From: Burkholderia aenigmatica
GTDB lineage: Bacteria; Pseudomonadota; Gammaproteobacteria; Burkholderiales; Burkholderiaceae
DNA: 64,000 nt
Direction of reading: 5' to 3'
NCBI RefSeq assembly: GCF_902499175.1
Contig: NZ_CABVQC010000013.1
Span: forward strand, 1 to 64,000
The notes beneath the pieces are model-generated. The model was not told where the DNA came from and searched no databases. It saw nothing but the letters and a program-made list of their open reading frames with translations. A program made the position numbers and the translations under genes. This document shows, in pieces, positions 9,782 to 18,868 of the stretch; within the stretch, counting starts at the first letter, position 1; each line of letters begins with the position of its first letter.

Positions 9782-10690
9782 GTGACCGACTCCAAAACAC
9801 TCGCGGATCGCATCGAAGATCTGCTTCCCCAGACGCAATGCACGAAGTGCGGCTATAACGGCTGCCGCCCGTACGCCGAGGCAATCGCCGCCGGCGACGC
9901 GAACTACAACCAGTGCCCGCCCGGCGGCGCCGAGGGCATCGCGCGCCTGTCGAACCTGCTCGGCAAACCCGTGATTCCGCTGAACCCCGTCAACGGCAGC
10001 GAGCATCCGCGCGCGGTCGCCTTCATCGACGAAAGCCTGTGCATCGGCTGCACGCTATGCATGCAGGCGTGCCCGGTCGATGCGATCATCGGCGCGCCGA
10101 AGCAGATGCACACGATCATCGAGTCGCTGTGCACCGGCTGCGACCTGTGCGTGCCCCCCTGCCCGGTCGACTGCATCGCGATGCTGCCGGTGACCGGCGA
10201 TCGCACCGGCTGGGACGCGTGGTCGCAGGAACAGGCCGACGCCGCCCGCGCGCACCATGACCTGCGGCTTGCGCGCCAGCGCCGCGAACGCGAGGCCGCC
10301 GAAGCGCGCGCGGCCGCACGCCGCGCGGCCAGTGCCGCGAAGCCGGCTGCGGCACCAGCGGAAACGCCCTCCGCCATGCCGGCCGCCGCACCGGCCGCAG
10401 ACGACGCCGAAGCGAAGAAGCGCGCGATCATCGCCGCCGCGCTCGAACGCGCACGCAAGAAGAAGGAAGAACTGTCCGGGCAAGGCGCCGGGCCGAAGAA
10501 CACCGAAGGCGTGAGCGCAGCCGTCCAGGCGCAGATCGACGCGGCCGAGGCGCGCCGCCAACGGCTCGCCGAACAGCAGGCCCAACGCGACGCCAAAGCG
10601 GCGGCCGCGAGCGGCAACGACGAAGAGAACGACGCAGGCAACGACGGCCCCGGCGGCCCGTCCGCACCGCCCGACCAGAACGCTCCATGA
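9782..10690 (+). CDS. rsxB: RnfB/RsxB-type iron-sulfur protein
   Basis: 302 residues from GTG 9782. Three Fe-S regions are visible: an N-terminal four-Cys motif (C20, C23, C28, C45) typical of the RnfB 4Fe-4S domain, then two ferredoxin clusters C87-C90-C93-C97 and C117-C120-C123-C127 in CIGCTLCMQACPVD and CTGCDLCVPPCPVD. The N-terminal membrane helix of gamma-proteobacterial RnfB is missing. Beyond about residue 155 lies a charged Ala/Glu/Arg/Lys-rich, probably helical tail. GTG is preferred because residue 1 begins TDSKTLADRIEDLLP as in relatives; an in-frame ATG at 9686 is the alternative. No other rnf subunit is present, so it likely acts as a free electron-transfer protein. Its stop overlaps the nth start (ATGA). 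Confidence 0.85.
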   Translation: MTDSKTLADRIEDLLPQTQCTKCGYNGCRPYAEAIAAGDANYNQCPPGGAEGIARLSNLLGKPVIPLNPVNGSEHPRAVAFIDESLCIGCTLCMQACPVDAIIGAPKQMHTIIESLCTGCDLCVPPCPVDCIAMLPVTGDRTGWDAWSQEQADAARAHHDLRLARQRREREAAEARAAARRAASAAKPAAAPAETPSAMPAAAPAADDAEAKKRAIIAAALERARKKKEELSGQGAGPKNTEGVSAAVQAQIDAAEARRQRLAEQQAQRDAKAAAASGNDEENDAGNDGPGGPSAPPDQNAP

Positions 10691-11331
10691 ACGCCAGCAA
10701 ACGACGCGCGATCTACGAAACGCTGCAGAGCCTCAATCCGCATCCGACCACCGAGCTCGAATACTCGACGCCGTTCGAGTTGCTGATCGCCGTGATGCTG
10801 TCCGCGCAGGCGACCGACGTATCGGTCAACAAGGCGATGCGGAAGATGTTTCCGGTCGCAAACACCCCGCGACAAATCGTCGCACTCGGGGAAGAAGGCG
10901 TCACCGAGTACATCAAGACGATCGGCCTGTACCGGACCAAGGCGAAGAACGTGGTCGCGACATGCCGGATCCTGCTCGACCGCTACGACGGCGAGGTGCC
11001 GGCCGATCGCGAAGCGCTCGAAGGGCTGCCGGGCGTCGGCCGCAAGACCGCGAACGTCGTGCTGAACACCGCGTTCGGCCAGCCGACGATCGCGGTTGAC
11101 ACGCATATCTTCCGCGTCGCGAACCGCACGGGGCTCGCGCCGGGCAAGGACGTGCGGGCCGTCGAGGCCGCGCTCGAGAAGTTCACGCCGAAGGAATTCC
11201 TGCAGGACGCGCACCACTGGCTGATCCTGCACGGGCGCTACGTGTGCAAGGCCCGCAAGCCCGAATGCTGGCACTGCGTGATCGAGCCGCTGTGCGAATT
11301 CAGGCCGAAGACGCCGCCGCCGAACGAGTGA
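10687..11331 (+). CDS. nth: Endonuclease III (base-excision repair)
   Basis: 214 residues, the standard length. Bifunctional DNA glycosylase/AP lyase that removes oxidised pyrimidines. The helix-hairpin-helix LPGVGRKTAN carries catalytic Lys120, Asp138 follows in VDTHIF, and the 4Fe-4S loop is C187-x6-C194-x2-C197-x5-C203; all these positions match E. coli Nth numbering, confirming the ATG at 10687. It overlaps rnfB by four bases, indicating translational coupling. In E. coli nth closes the rnf/rsx operon, so this is a reduced version of that arrangement. Confidence 0.97.
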   Translation: MNASKRRAIYETLQSLNPHPTTELEYSTPFELLIAVMLSAQATDVSVNKAMRKMFPVANTPRQIVALGEEGVTEYIKTIGLYRTKAKNVVATCRILLDRYDGEVPADREALEGLPGVGRKTANVVLNTAFGQPTIAVDTHIFRVANRTGLAPGKDVRAVEAALEKFTPKEFLQDAHHWLILHGRYVCKARKPECWHCVIEPLCEFRPKTPPPNE

Positions 11332-11481
11332 TGCGCAACTGCGGCTGACGTGTCGCAGACCGCCCGGCGCCATGCGGCCGGACACTCGATGCACACCCTA
11401 TCGGGCGTGGTTCCGCCTGCAAGCCGCAGCCGCGACCGCGCGTAGTCACCCGCGCCGCCGCCCCGCTTTCCCCCTTCGCGA

Positions 11482-12411
11482 CTACGCGTTGGACGTCGCA
11501 GTCGCATCGTCGGCCGCCGCACCGCCCGCGCGTACCAGCGCCAGCACGGCCGCAAGGATCGCGCCCCCGCCCGCCCACTGCAGCGGCGACAGCGCTTCGC
11601 CGAACAGCAGCGCCGCGAGCGCGACCGTCACGACCGGTTCGAGCGTCGACAGCATCGACGTGCGTGCGGCCCCGAGCCGTTCGAGCCCGGCAAAGAACGC
11701 GAGCATCGCGGCGACCGTCGACACGAGCGCGATCGCGAGCATCGACGCCCAGCCTCCGGCCGTCGCGGGCCAGCGCGGCGGCGCACCGAACGCCGCGGTC
11801 CGCACGACGGCGATCGCCACGAGCGTCGCGGTCGCCGACAGGCAGATGATCGCGGTAGTCGCGAGCGGATCGACGCCGCGCGTCGCCTTCGTGCCGCCGA
11901 CGATGTACAGCGAATAGATCACTGCGGCGGCCAGCGCGAGCGCGATCCCGAGCGGCTCGCCATGCCCGCCGCCGACCATCAGCGCCGAACCCGCGATGCA
12001 CAGCACGAGCGCGACGGCCTTCGCGCGCGTGAGGCGCTCGCCGAGCCACCACGCGGCCAGCAGCGTGACGAAGGCCGGATACAGGTACAGCAGCAGCGCG
12101 ACGAGGCTCGCCTGCGCGTGTTGCAGCGCGCTGAAATAGCAGAACGACTGCCCGACGTAGCCGAGCGCGCCCATCGCCACGAGCGGCGCGAGCGCGCGCC
12201 CGCGCGGCCACGCGACGCGGCGATGCCGTGCGATCGCGGCAAGCACCGCGCCGCCGATCGCGAAGCGCACGATCAGCAGCCCGAGCACATCGACACCGGC
12301 CGCATACGCGTAGCGGCCGAAGATCGCCATCGCGCCGAACGCGGCGGCGGACATCGCGACGTAGAGCGTGCCCTGCAGGGCGGTGGACGACGGGCGGGCG
12401 GTGGCGGTCAT
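11482..12411 (-). CDS. EamA/DMT-family transporter
   Basis: 309 residues with about ten hydrophobic segments and two EamA repeats (first half from about residue 17 to 147, second from about 160 to 293), as in RhaT/YdcZ-type metabolite exporters of the drug/metabolite superfamily. Motifs such as ALGYVGQSFCYFSALQHAQASLVALLLYL split into short blocks are typical of the third and fourth helices. Inner-membrane location; substrate unknown. It is on its own, convergent with nth across 150 bases and divergent from the DUF1841 gene. Start ATG 12411 gives a short hydrophilic N-terminus before helix 1. Confidence 0.85.
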   Translation of the reverse strand: MTATARPSSTALQGTLYVAMSAAAFGAMAIFGRYAYAAGVDVLGLLIVRFAIGGAVLAAIARHRRVAWPRGRALAPLVAMGALGYVGQSFCYFSALQHAQASLVALLLYLYPAFVTLLAAWWLGERLTRAKAVALVLCIAGSALMVGGGHGEPLGIALALAAAVIYSLYIVGGTKATRGVDPLATTAIICLSATATLVAIAVVRTAAFGAPPRWPATAGGWASMLAIALVSTVAAMLAFFAGLERLGAARTSMLSTLEPVVTVALAALLFGEALSPLQWAGGGAILAAVLALVRAGGAAADDATATSNA

Positions 12412-12655
12412 GACGGAACGGGCGCGAACGGCGTGGCGACGGAAATCGTCGCAGTGTAACGGCGCGGCGGCAGCGAGCCTAGCCCGCGCTTACCCGTTCC
12501 CCGGCGCCGGTGGCGGGCGCCAACAACCGGCCCGCGGGCGACCGCCACTGCCGGCCGCACACCCCGCTCCGCGCCCGCCGCCAGCACCGTCCGCCGACCC
12601 GGCGTACAATGCGCGACGCGGCATCACGCCGTCCGAATCACGACGTTTCCCCACC

Positions 12656-13090
12656 ATGTTCAATCCAAGCCGCGACGATGTGCGTCGCTTTTTCACCGAG
12701 ACCTGGCGCAAGCAGCGCGCCGGCGAGATCCTGACGCCGCTGGAAGCGATCGCAGCCGACTGGATCGTCGAGCATCCCGAATACCACGACGACCTCGCCG
12801 ACGCCGATGGCGCGACCGCGCGCGAGTACACGCCCGAGGAAGGCCGCACGAACCCGTTCCTGCACCTGTCGATGCACCTCGCGATCAGCGAGCAGCTGTC
12901 GATCGACCAGCCGCCCGGCATCCGCGCCGCGCACGACAAGCTGGCGGCAAAGCTCGACTCGGCCCACGAAGCACAGCATTCGATCATGGAATGCCTCGGC
13001 GAGACGATCTGGGAAGCGCAGCGCACCGGCACGCCGCCCGATACCGACGCGTATCTGCAGCGCATCCTGCGCCGCGCATCGCGCGACTGA
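12656..13090 (+). CDS. DUF1841 family protein
   Basis: 144 residues, matching the DUF1841 family (conserved beta-proteobacterial protein of unknown function). Visible family features are the start MFNPSRDDVRRFF, the central HPEYHDDL and the conserved NPFLHLSMHLAISEQLSIDQPPG region (about residues 65-87), then a His-rich helix ending in MECLGE-xIWEAQR. Repeated His/Glu positions hint at a metal-binding helical bundle, but this is inference. A clear terminator follows and separates it from the convergent cytochrome genes. No signal peptide; cytosolic. Confidence 0.82.
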   Translation: MFNPSRDDVRRFFTETWRKQRAGEILTPLEAIAADWIVEHPEYHDDLADADGATAREYTPEEGRTNPFLHLSMHLAISEQLSIDQPPGIRAAHDKLAAKLDSAHEAQHSIMECLGETIWEAQRTGTPPDTDAYLQRILRRASRD

Positions 13091-13130
13091 GCGCCGCGGC
13101 ACCGGCCCACGGGCGCCGGATCGCGGACAA

Positions 13131-13160
13131 AAAAATACCCCGCAGAGGCGGGGTATTTTT
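13131..13160. terminator. Bidirectional terminator
   Basis: Stem TACCCCGC / GCGGGGTA (13136-13143 with 13148-13155), four-base loop AGAG, flanked by A and T runs; lies between convergent DUF1841 and cytochrome c genes. Confidence 0.9.
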
Positions 13161-13189
13161 GCTGCGCGAGCCCGTCGGGCCCGTCGCGC

Positions 13190-13549
13190 TTACTTCTTGA
13201 ACACGAGATCGGTTTCTTTCAGCGACTCGATGTAGGCCGCGATGTCCTTCATGTCGCTGACCGACAGGCTCTGCACCTGTGCCTGCATGATCGCGTTGTT
13301 GCGACCGAGCAGCGGATTCGTCAGGCCCATCTGGTACTGGCGCATCGCCCACACGAGGTAGTCGGCATGCTGGCCGGCGAGGCGCGGATATTCGGCGTTG
13401 ATCGGCTTGTTCATCTGCGCGCCGTGGCAGGCCGCGCAGTTGTGCGATTCGACCAGTTCCTTGCCCTTCGTGGTGTCCGCCGCGTGCGCGGTACCGATCG
13501 CGAGGCCGGCCGCCAGTGCAACCGCCGCCGTCTTGAATGCGTTGTTCAT
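13190..13549 (-). CDS. Periplasmic class I cytochrome c (downstream member of a pair)
   Basis: 119 residues with a Sec signal peptide (cleavage about residue 23, AHA-AD) and one haem c site, C38-A-A-C41-H42. The order haem site, then YPRLAGQHADYL, then a C-terminal DIAAYIESL helix resembles one half of a cytochrome c4. It should carry electrons in the periplasm, for example between a bc1 complex or dehydrogenase and a terminal oxidase. It follows the other cytochrome gene by 39 bases in the same direction, so the two are probably one transcript. The partner enzyme is not in the window. Confidence 0.88.
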   Translation of the reverse strand: MNNAFKTAAVALAAGLAIGTAHAADTTKGKELVESHNCAACHGAQMNKPINAEYPRLAGQHADYLVWAMRQYQMGLTNPLLGRNNAIMQAQVQSLSVSDMKDIAAYIESLKETDLVFKK

Positions 13550-13588
13550 GAATGCTCCTGTCCCGCCGGAGAGATCGGCGGCGCGCGC

Positions 13589-13948
13589 TTACTTGTAGGG
13601 GTTGTCCTTCGAGTCGGCCTTCTGGGCGGCGTAGTACGCCGACAGATCCGCGATGTCCTGGTCCGTCAGCGAACCGGCGATCGCATTCATCGACGGGAAG
13701 TGACGATCCTTCTTGCGGTAGGCCTTCAGCGCGTTCTCGAGGTATTGCTGGTTCTGGCCGCCGAGGACAGGCACCCGGTAGACCTCCGGGTACGCCGCGC
13801 GGTAGTCCTGGATGCCGTGGCAACCGATGCACATGGCGGCCTTGCTCGCCCCGTCCTTCGGGTTGCCGACCACACCGGCCGCCTGCGCGCTGCCCGCGAG
13901 CGCCACGAGCGCTGCGACAACGACGTGTTTGCCGACGAATTTGTTCAT
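13589..13948 (-). CDS. Periplasmic class I cytochrome c (upstream member of a pair)
   Basis: 119 residues, exactly the length of its neighbour, with a signal peptide (SAQA-AG near residue 24) and a haem site C40-I-G-C43-H44. It shares the pattern haem site, YPEVYRVPVLGGQNQQYLENALKAYR, and C-terminal DIADLSAYYAAQ helix with the downstream gene, so the pair looks like a cytochrome c4 split into two polypeptides, or an old duplication. First gene of the two-gene operon and divergent from the MoxR-type ATPase gene across 245 bases. Confidence 0.88.
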   Translation of the reverse strand: MNKFVGKHVVVAALVALAGSAQAAGVVGNPKDGASKAAMCIGCHGIQDYRAAYPEVYRVPVLGGQNQQYLENALKAYRKKDRHFPSMNAIAGSLTDQDIADLSAYYAAQKADSKDNPYK

Positions 13949-14193
13949 AGCTCTTGTAACCTAGCTTGAGGGGAAACTGGCGCCAAAGCGGCAACGGCCC
14001 GCGCCGTTTTGCTTATTGGATCGCCACGCAGGCCAAAAAAAACGGCCAGATTGTACCGCGTCGGCGGGGAACGCGTCCATAAGGCGCCCCGCTTCGCCCC
14101 GCCGCAGTCCCGCAACGATACGCGGGCGCGGCCCAACCGCACAGCCCTTCTGACTTATACTGGGTTTTTTTCCCGATTGAGAAGAGCGCCGCC

Positions 14194-15036
14194 ATGCGTT
14201 TCGAAGGGTCCTCGCACTACGTCGCCACCGACGATCTGAAGCTCGCGGTCAATGCCGCGCTGACGCTGCAACGCCCGCTGCTGATCAAGGGCGAGCCCGG
14301 CACCGGCAAGACCATGCTCGCCGAGGAAGTCGCGGCGGCCCTCGAGATGCCGCTGCTGCAGTGGCACATCAAGTCGACCACGAAAGCGCAGCAGGGCCTG
14401 TACGAATACGACGCCGTGTCGCGGCTGCGCGACTCCCAGCTCGGCGACGAGCGCGTGAAGGACATCTCGAACTACATCGTCAAGGGCGTGCTGTGGCAGG
14501 CGTTCGACGCCGAGCGCCCGACCGTGCTGCTGATCGACGAGATCGACAAGGCCGACATCGAATTCCCGAACGACCTGCTGCGCGAGCTCGACCGGATGGA
14601 ATTCCACGTGTACGAGACGCGCGAAACGGTGCGCGCGAAGCACCGCCCGCTCGTCATCATCACGTCGAACAACGAGAAGGAACTGCCCGACGCGTTCCTG
14701 CGCCGCTGCTTCTTCCACTACATCCAGTTTCCCGACCCCGCGACGATGCAGAAGATCGTCGCGGTTCATTTCCCGGACATCCGCGAGGAGCTGCTGCGCG
14801 CGGCGCTCGAGAGTTTCTTCGAGTTGCGCGGCGTGTCGGGCCTGAAGAAGAAGCCGTCGACGTCCGAGCTGCTCGACTGGCTGAAGCTGCTGCTCGCCGA
14901 GAACATCCCGGCCGACGCGCTGCGCGGCGTGGACGCGAAGCAGATCGTGCCGCCGCTCGCGGGCGCGCTGCTGAAGAACGAGCAGGACCTGAGCCTGCTC
15001 GAACGGCTCGTCTACATGAACCGGCACAACCGGTAA
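14194..15036 (+). CDS. MoxR-type AAA+ ATPase
   Basis: 280 residues. Walker A GEPGTGKT at 33-40, Walker B LLIDEIDKAD with D115-E116, sensor 1 ITSNNEKELPDAF and arginine-finger region RRCFFHYI. This is the MoxR/CoxD-like AAA+ group, which works with a VWA-domain partner as a chaperone that remodels or loads cofactors into target enzymes. The VWA partner is the next gene, 28 bases downstream. The target enzyme is unknown; the two cytochromes c lie divergently upstream, which may or may not be relevant. ATG 14194 places the Walker A at the usual distance from the start. Confidence 0.9.
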   Translation: MRFEGSSHYVATDDLKLAVNAALTLQRPLLIKGEPGTGKTMLAEEVAAALEMPLLQWHIKSTTKAQQGLYEYDAVSRLRDSQLGDERVKDISNYIVKGVLWQAFDAERPTVLLIDEIDKADIEFPNDLLRELDRMEFHVYETRETVRAKHRPLVIITSNNEKELPDAFLRRCFFHYIQFPDPATMQKIVAVHFPDIREELLRAALESFFELRGVSGLKKKPSTSELLDWLKLLLAENIPADALRGVDAKQIVPPLAGALLKNEQDLSLLERLVYMNRHNR

Positions 15037-15064
15037 TCCTCCCCCCATCCGCGAAGGCCCGGCC

Positions 15065-16240
15065 ATGTTGCTCAATTTCTTCTACGCGCTGCGCGCAGCC
15101 AAGCTGCCCGTCTCGGTGAAGGAATACCTGACGCTGCTCGAATCGCTGAAGGCCGGGCTGATCTCGCCGTCGATCGACGCGTTCTACTTCCTCGCGCGGA
15201 TGACACTCGTCAAGGACGAGCAGTACTTCGACAAGTTCGACCAGGCGTTCGGCGCGTATTTCCACGGCGTGTCGTCCCTGCCGTCCGAAGCATTCGACAT
15301 TCCGCTCGACTGGCTCGAAAAGCGCCTCGAGCGCGAGCTGTCGCCGGAGGAGAAGGCGCAGATCGAGGCGATGGGCGGGCTCGACAAGCTGATGGAGCGC
15401 CTGAAGGAACTGCTCGACGAGCAGAAGGAACGCCACGAAGGCGGCAACAAGTGGATCGGCACCGGCGGCACGTCGCCGTTCGGGCACGGCGGCTACAACC
15501 CGGAAGGCGTGCGCATCGGCGGCCCGTCGAATGGCAACCGCACCGCGGTGAAGGTGTGGGAGGCGCGCGCGTATCGCGACTACGACGATTCCGTCGAGAT
15601 CGGCACGCGCAACATCAAGGTCGCGCTGCGACGGCTGCGCCGCTTCGCGCGCGAAGGCGCCGCCGAGGAGCTCGACCTGCCCGGCACGATCCGCAGCACT
15701 GCCGCGAACGCGGGCTGGCTCGACCTGCGGATGGTGCCCGAGCGCCACAACAACGTGAAGGTGCTGATGCTGCTCGATGTCGGCGGCTCGATGGACGACC
15801 ACATCAAGCGCACCGAAGAGCTGTTCTCGGCCGCGAAGGCCGAGTTCAAGCACCTGGAATTCTTCTACTTCCACAACTGCGTGTACGACCACCTGTGGAA
15901 GAACAACCGCCGCCGCCACTCGGAACGCACCGCGACGTGGGACGTGCTGCACAAGTTCACGCCCGACTACAAGCTGATCTTCGTCGGCGACGCGACGATG
16001 AGCCCGTACGAAGTGCTGCAGCCCGGCGGCTCGGTCGAATACAACAACCCGGAAGCCGGCGCCGTGTGGCTGCGCCGCCTCGCCGACCAGTTCCCCCATC
16101 ATGCATGGCTGAACCCGGAGCCCGAGCGGCTATGGGAATACCGGCAGTCGGTCGCGGTGATCCGCGACCTGCTCGGCCATCGCATGTATCCGCTCACGCT
16201 CGCGGGCCTCGAAACCGCGATGCGCGCACTCAGCAAGTAA
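15065..16240 (+). CDS. VWA domain protein, CoxE-like partner of MoxR
   Basis: 391 residues. N-terminal helical part (1-about 200) with a Gly-rich stretch GGTSPFGHGGYNPEG, then a CoxE-like von Willebrand A domain (PF05762 type) to about residue 370. The metal-binding site reads D238-V-G240-G-S242-M, i.e. D-x-G-x-S rather than the classic D-x-S-x-S, with DDH following. Such proteins work with the adjacent MoxR ATPase to activate a metalloenzyme. Tightly spaced after the ATPase, so almost certainly one operon. No signal peptide, cytosolic. Function in this organism is inferred from the pairing. Confidence 0.85.
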   Translation: MLLNFFYALRAAKLPVSVKEYLTLLESLKAGLISPSIDAFYFLARMTLVKDEQYFDKFDQAFGAYFHGVSSLPSEAFDIPLDWLEKRLERELSPEEKAQIEAMGGLDKLMERLKELLDEQKERHEGGNKWIGTGGTSPFGHGGYNPEGVRIGGPSNGNRTAVKVWEARAYRDYDDSVEIGTRNIKVALRRLRRFAREGAAEELDLPGTIRSTAANAGWLDLRMVPERHNNVKVLMLLDVGGSMDDHIKRTEELFSAAKAEFKHLEFFYFHNCVYDHLWKNNRRRHSERTATWDVLHKFTPDYKLIFVGDATMSPYEVLQPGGSVEYNNPEAGAVWLRRLADQFPHHAWLNPEPERLWEYRQSVAVIRDLLGHRMYPLTLAGLETAMRALSK

Positions 16241-16294
16241 CGACACCCACCAAGACACGAAGGCCGCGTCCGAGCGGCCTCTCCCGGAGATAGC

Positions 16295-17506
16295 ATGAAC
16301 CCCTCGCCCACCGCGAGCGCCAGCCGCGCCGGCGGCCGCCGTTTTTTTGCCGATACCTCCGTCTCGGCACTCGTCGCCGGCTTCGTCGCGATGATGACGG
16401 GCTATACGAGCTCGCTCGTGCTGATGTTCCAGGCCGGCCGCGCCGCCCACCTCACCGATGCGCAGATCTCGTCGTGGATCTGGGCGCTGTCGATCGGCAT
16501 GGCGCTGACGACGATCGGCCTGTCGCTGCGCTTTCGCGCGCCCGTCGTCGTCGCATGGTCGACGCCCGGCGCCGCGCTGCTGATCGCGTCGCTGCCCGGC
16601 GTGCCCTACCCCGAGGCGATCGGTGCGTTCGTCGTCTGCGCGGTGCTGCTGACGGCCGTCGGCGTGAGCGGGCTGTTCGACACGCTGATGCGCAAGATTC
16701 CGGCCGGCATCGCCGCCGCGCTGCTCGCGGGCATCCTGTTCGAGATCGGCATCGAGATCTTCCGCGCCGCGCAGTTCCAGACCGCACTCGTACTCGCGAT
16801 GTTCTTCACGTACCTGATCGTCAAGCGGCTCGCGCCGCGCTATGCGATCGTGACGACGCTGATCGTCGGCACGGCGGTCGCCGGCGGTCTCGGCCTGCTC
16901 GACTTCAGCGGCTTTCATATCGCGTTCGCGCAACCCGTGTTCACGATGCCGGCCTTCTCGATCGCGGCGATCGTCAGCATCGGCATTCCGCTGTTCGTCG
17001 TCGCGATGGCGTCGCAGAACGTGCCGGGCATCGCGGTACTGCGCGCGGACGGTTATCAGACCCCGTCGTCGCCGCTGATCGCGACCACCGGCCTCGCGTC
17101 GCTGCTGCTCGCGCCGTTCGGCTCGCACGGCGTCAACCTCGCGGCGATCACGGCCGCGATCTGCACGGGCCCGGAAGCGCACGAGGATCGCACGAAGCGC
17201 TACACGGCCGCCGTGTGGTGCGGCACGTTCTACCTGATCGCGGGGATCTTCGGCGCGACCATCGCCGCGCTGTTCGCGGCGCTGCCGAAAGCGCTCGTCG
17301 TGTCGGTCGCCGCGCTCGCGCTGTTCGGCTCGATCATGAGCGGGCTCGCGAACGCGATGCAGGACGTGAAGCAGCGCGAGGCCGCGCTCGTCACGTTCAT
17401 GGTCACCGCATCGGGCCTCACGCTGCTGTCGATCGGCTCGGCGTTCTGGGGGCTCGTCGCGGGGATCGTCACGCAGGTGATCCTGAACGCGCGTCGCCCG
17501 GCGTGA
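16295..17506 (+). CDS. benE: BenE-family benzoate/H+ symporter
   Basis: 403 residues with about twelve hydrophobic segments and the BenE hallmark stretches MTGYTSSLVLMFQAG, WSTPGAALL, MASQNVPGIAVLRADGY and the conserved GLxSLLLAPFGSHGVNLAAIT block (about 262-283). BenE proteins take up aromatic carboxylates, classically benzoate. No benzoate catabolic gene is adjacent, so the real substrate is uncertain. It starts 54 bases after the VWA gene with GGAG upstream of the ATG; it may be cotranscribed with the MoxR pair. Confidence 0.88.
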   Translation: MNPSPTASASRAGGRRFFADTSVSALVAGFVAMMTGYTSSLVLMFQAGRAAHLTDAQISSWIWALSIGMALTTIGLSLRFRAPVVVAWSTPGAALLIASLPGVPYPEAIGAFVVCAVLLTAVGVSGLFDTLMRKIPAGIAAALLAGILFEIGIEIFRAAQFQTALVLAMFFTYLIVKRLAPRYAIVTTLIVGTAVAGGLGLLDFSGFHIAFAQPVFTMPAFSIAAIVSIGIPLFVVAMASQNVPGIAVLRADGYQTPSSPLIATTGLASLLLAPFGSHGVNLAAITAAICTGPEAHEDRTKRYTAAVWCGTFYLIAGIFGATIAALFAALPKALVVSVAALALFGSIMSGLANAMQDVKQREAALVTFMVTASGLTLLSIGSAFWGLVAGIVTQVILNARRPA

Positions 17507-17674
17507 CGCGGCGCGGCGCCCGCCGCTGCGGCCATCGGACACGCCAGAACGTGCCCGACACGAATCGGGCCTAGAATAGCGGATCGGAGGCGGCGCCCGG
17601 CGCCGCTTCGCTTCGCCGCCGCGCTCGCGCGGCCCGTGAGAACCCGGCGCCTTGCGCCCTTCTTCCGAATCGCC

Positions 17675-18628
17675 ATGACTACCGCACTCGACCAGCTGAA
17701 GCAGTACACGACCGTCGTCGCCGACACGGGCGATTTCCAGCAGCTTGCGCAATACCAGCCGCGGGACGCGACCACGAACCCGTCGCTGATCCTGAAGGCC
17801 GTCCAGAAGGATGCGTACAAGCCGATCCTCGAGAAAACCGTCCGCGATCATCGCAACGAAAGCACCGATTTCATCATCGACCGCCTGCTGATCGCATTCG
17901 GCACCGAGATCCTGAAGCTGATCCCGGGCCGCGTGTCGACCGAGGTCGACGCGCGCCTGTCGTTCGACACGCAGCGCTCGATCGACAAGGGCCGCGAGCT
18001 CATCAAGCTGTACGAGGCCGCCGGCATCGGCCGCGAGCGCATCCTGATCAAGCTCGCGTCGACGTGGGAAGGCATCCGCGCGGCCGAAGTGCTGCAGAAG
18101 GAAGGGATCAAGTGCAACATGACCCTGCTTTTCTCGCTCGTGCAGGCCGCTGCATGCGCGGAAGCCGGCGCGCAGCTGATCTCGCCGTTCGTCGGCCGGA
18201 TCTACGACTGGTACAAGAAGCAGGCCGGCGCAGAGTGGAATGAAGAAAAGGATGGTGGCGCGAACGATCCGGGCGTGCAGTCGGTGCGCCGCATCTACAC
18301 GTACTACAAGACGTTCGGCTACACGACCGAAGTGATGGGCGCGAGCTTCCGCACGACCAGCCAGATCACCGAACTCGCCGGCTGCGACCTGCTGACGATC
18401 AGTCCCGATTTGCTGCAGAAGCTGCAGGACAGCAACGACACGGTCACGCGCAAGCTGTCGCCGGAAGCGCTGCAGGACAAGCCGGCCGCGCGCGTCGCAA
18501 TCGACGAGGCAGCGTTCCGCTTCCAGCTGAACGACGACGCGATGGCGACCGAAAAGCTCGCTGAAGGCATCCGCGTATTCGCCGCAGATGCGGTGAAGCT
18601 CGAGAAGCTGATCGACTCGCTGCGCTGA
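17675..18628 (+). CDS. tal: Transaldolase
   Basis: 317 residues, the size of class I TalB-type transaldolases. Transfers dihydroxyacetone between sedoheptulose 7-phosphate and glyceraldehyde 3-phosphate in the non-oxidative pentose phosphate pathway. The Schiff-base lysine is Lys126 in [10 protein letters not shown]17 in [14 protein letters not shown] (31-38), NMTLLFS and [12 protein letters not shown] are all conserved. The ATG at 17675 ([10 protein letters not shown]) is preferred to an in-frame upstream start at 17636. A monocistronic unit ended by a strong hairpin terminator about 65 bases downstream. Confidence 0.97.
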   Translation: MTTALDQLKQYTTVVADTGDFQQLAQYQPRDATTNPSLILKAVQKDAYKPILEKTVRDHRNESTDFIIDRLLIAFGTEILKLIPGRVSTEVDARLSFDTQRSIDKGRELIKLYEAAGIGRERILIKLASTWEGIRAAEVLQKEGIKCNMTLLFSLVQAAACAEAGAQLISPFVGRIYDWYKKQAGAEWNEEKDGGANDPGVQSVRRIYTYYKTFGYTTEVMGASFRTTSQITELAGCDLLTISPDLLQKLQDSNDTVTRKLSPEALQDKPAARVAIDEAAFRFQLNDDAMATEKLAEGIRVFAADAVKLEKLIDSLR

Positions 18629-18691
18629 GCCGCCACACGCGTCAGCGGCTGTCAGCAACATTGACAACAGCCGTCAGCACGCACGCCGCAC

Positions 18692-18727
18692 ACGGCCGCG
18701 AACGTCATGTTCGCGGCCGTTTTTATT
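18692..18727 (+). terminator. Intrinsic terminator of the transaldolase gene
   Basis: Twelve-base-pair stem ACGGCCGCGAAC / GTTCGCGGCCGT (18692-18703 with 18709-18720), loop of five, then a T-rich tail. Confidence 0.9.
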
Positions 18728-18868
18728 TTTCATTCCATCGTCAAGCACGCGCACTACAATCCACGTCACGGGTGCGCCGGCCGCCTCCCGATGCCCCCTT
18801 TCCCAGTCAGTCTTGCACGGTGCCGAACCCGCGCGGATGCGCAGGCCGGCCCATTACAGGAGACAGCG

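Noticed and set aside
14031..14047. GGCC-A8-C-GGCC near the moxR upstream region, looked at as a terminator
   Set aside because: Only four base pairs in the stem and the A run is in the loop; not a credible hairpin.
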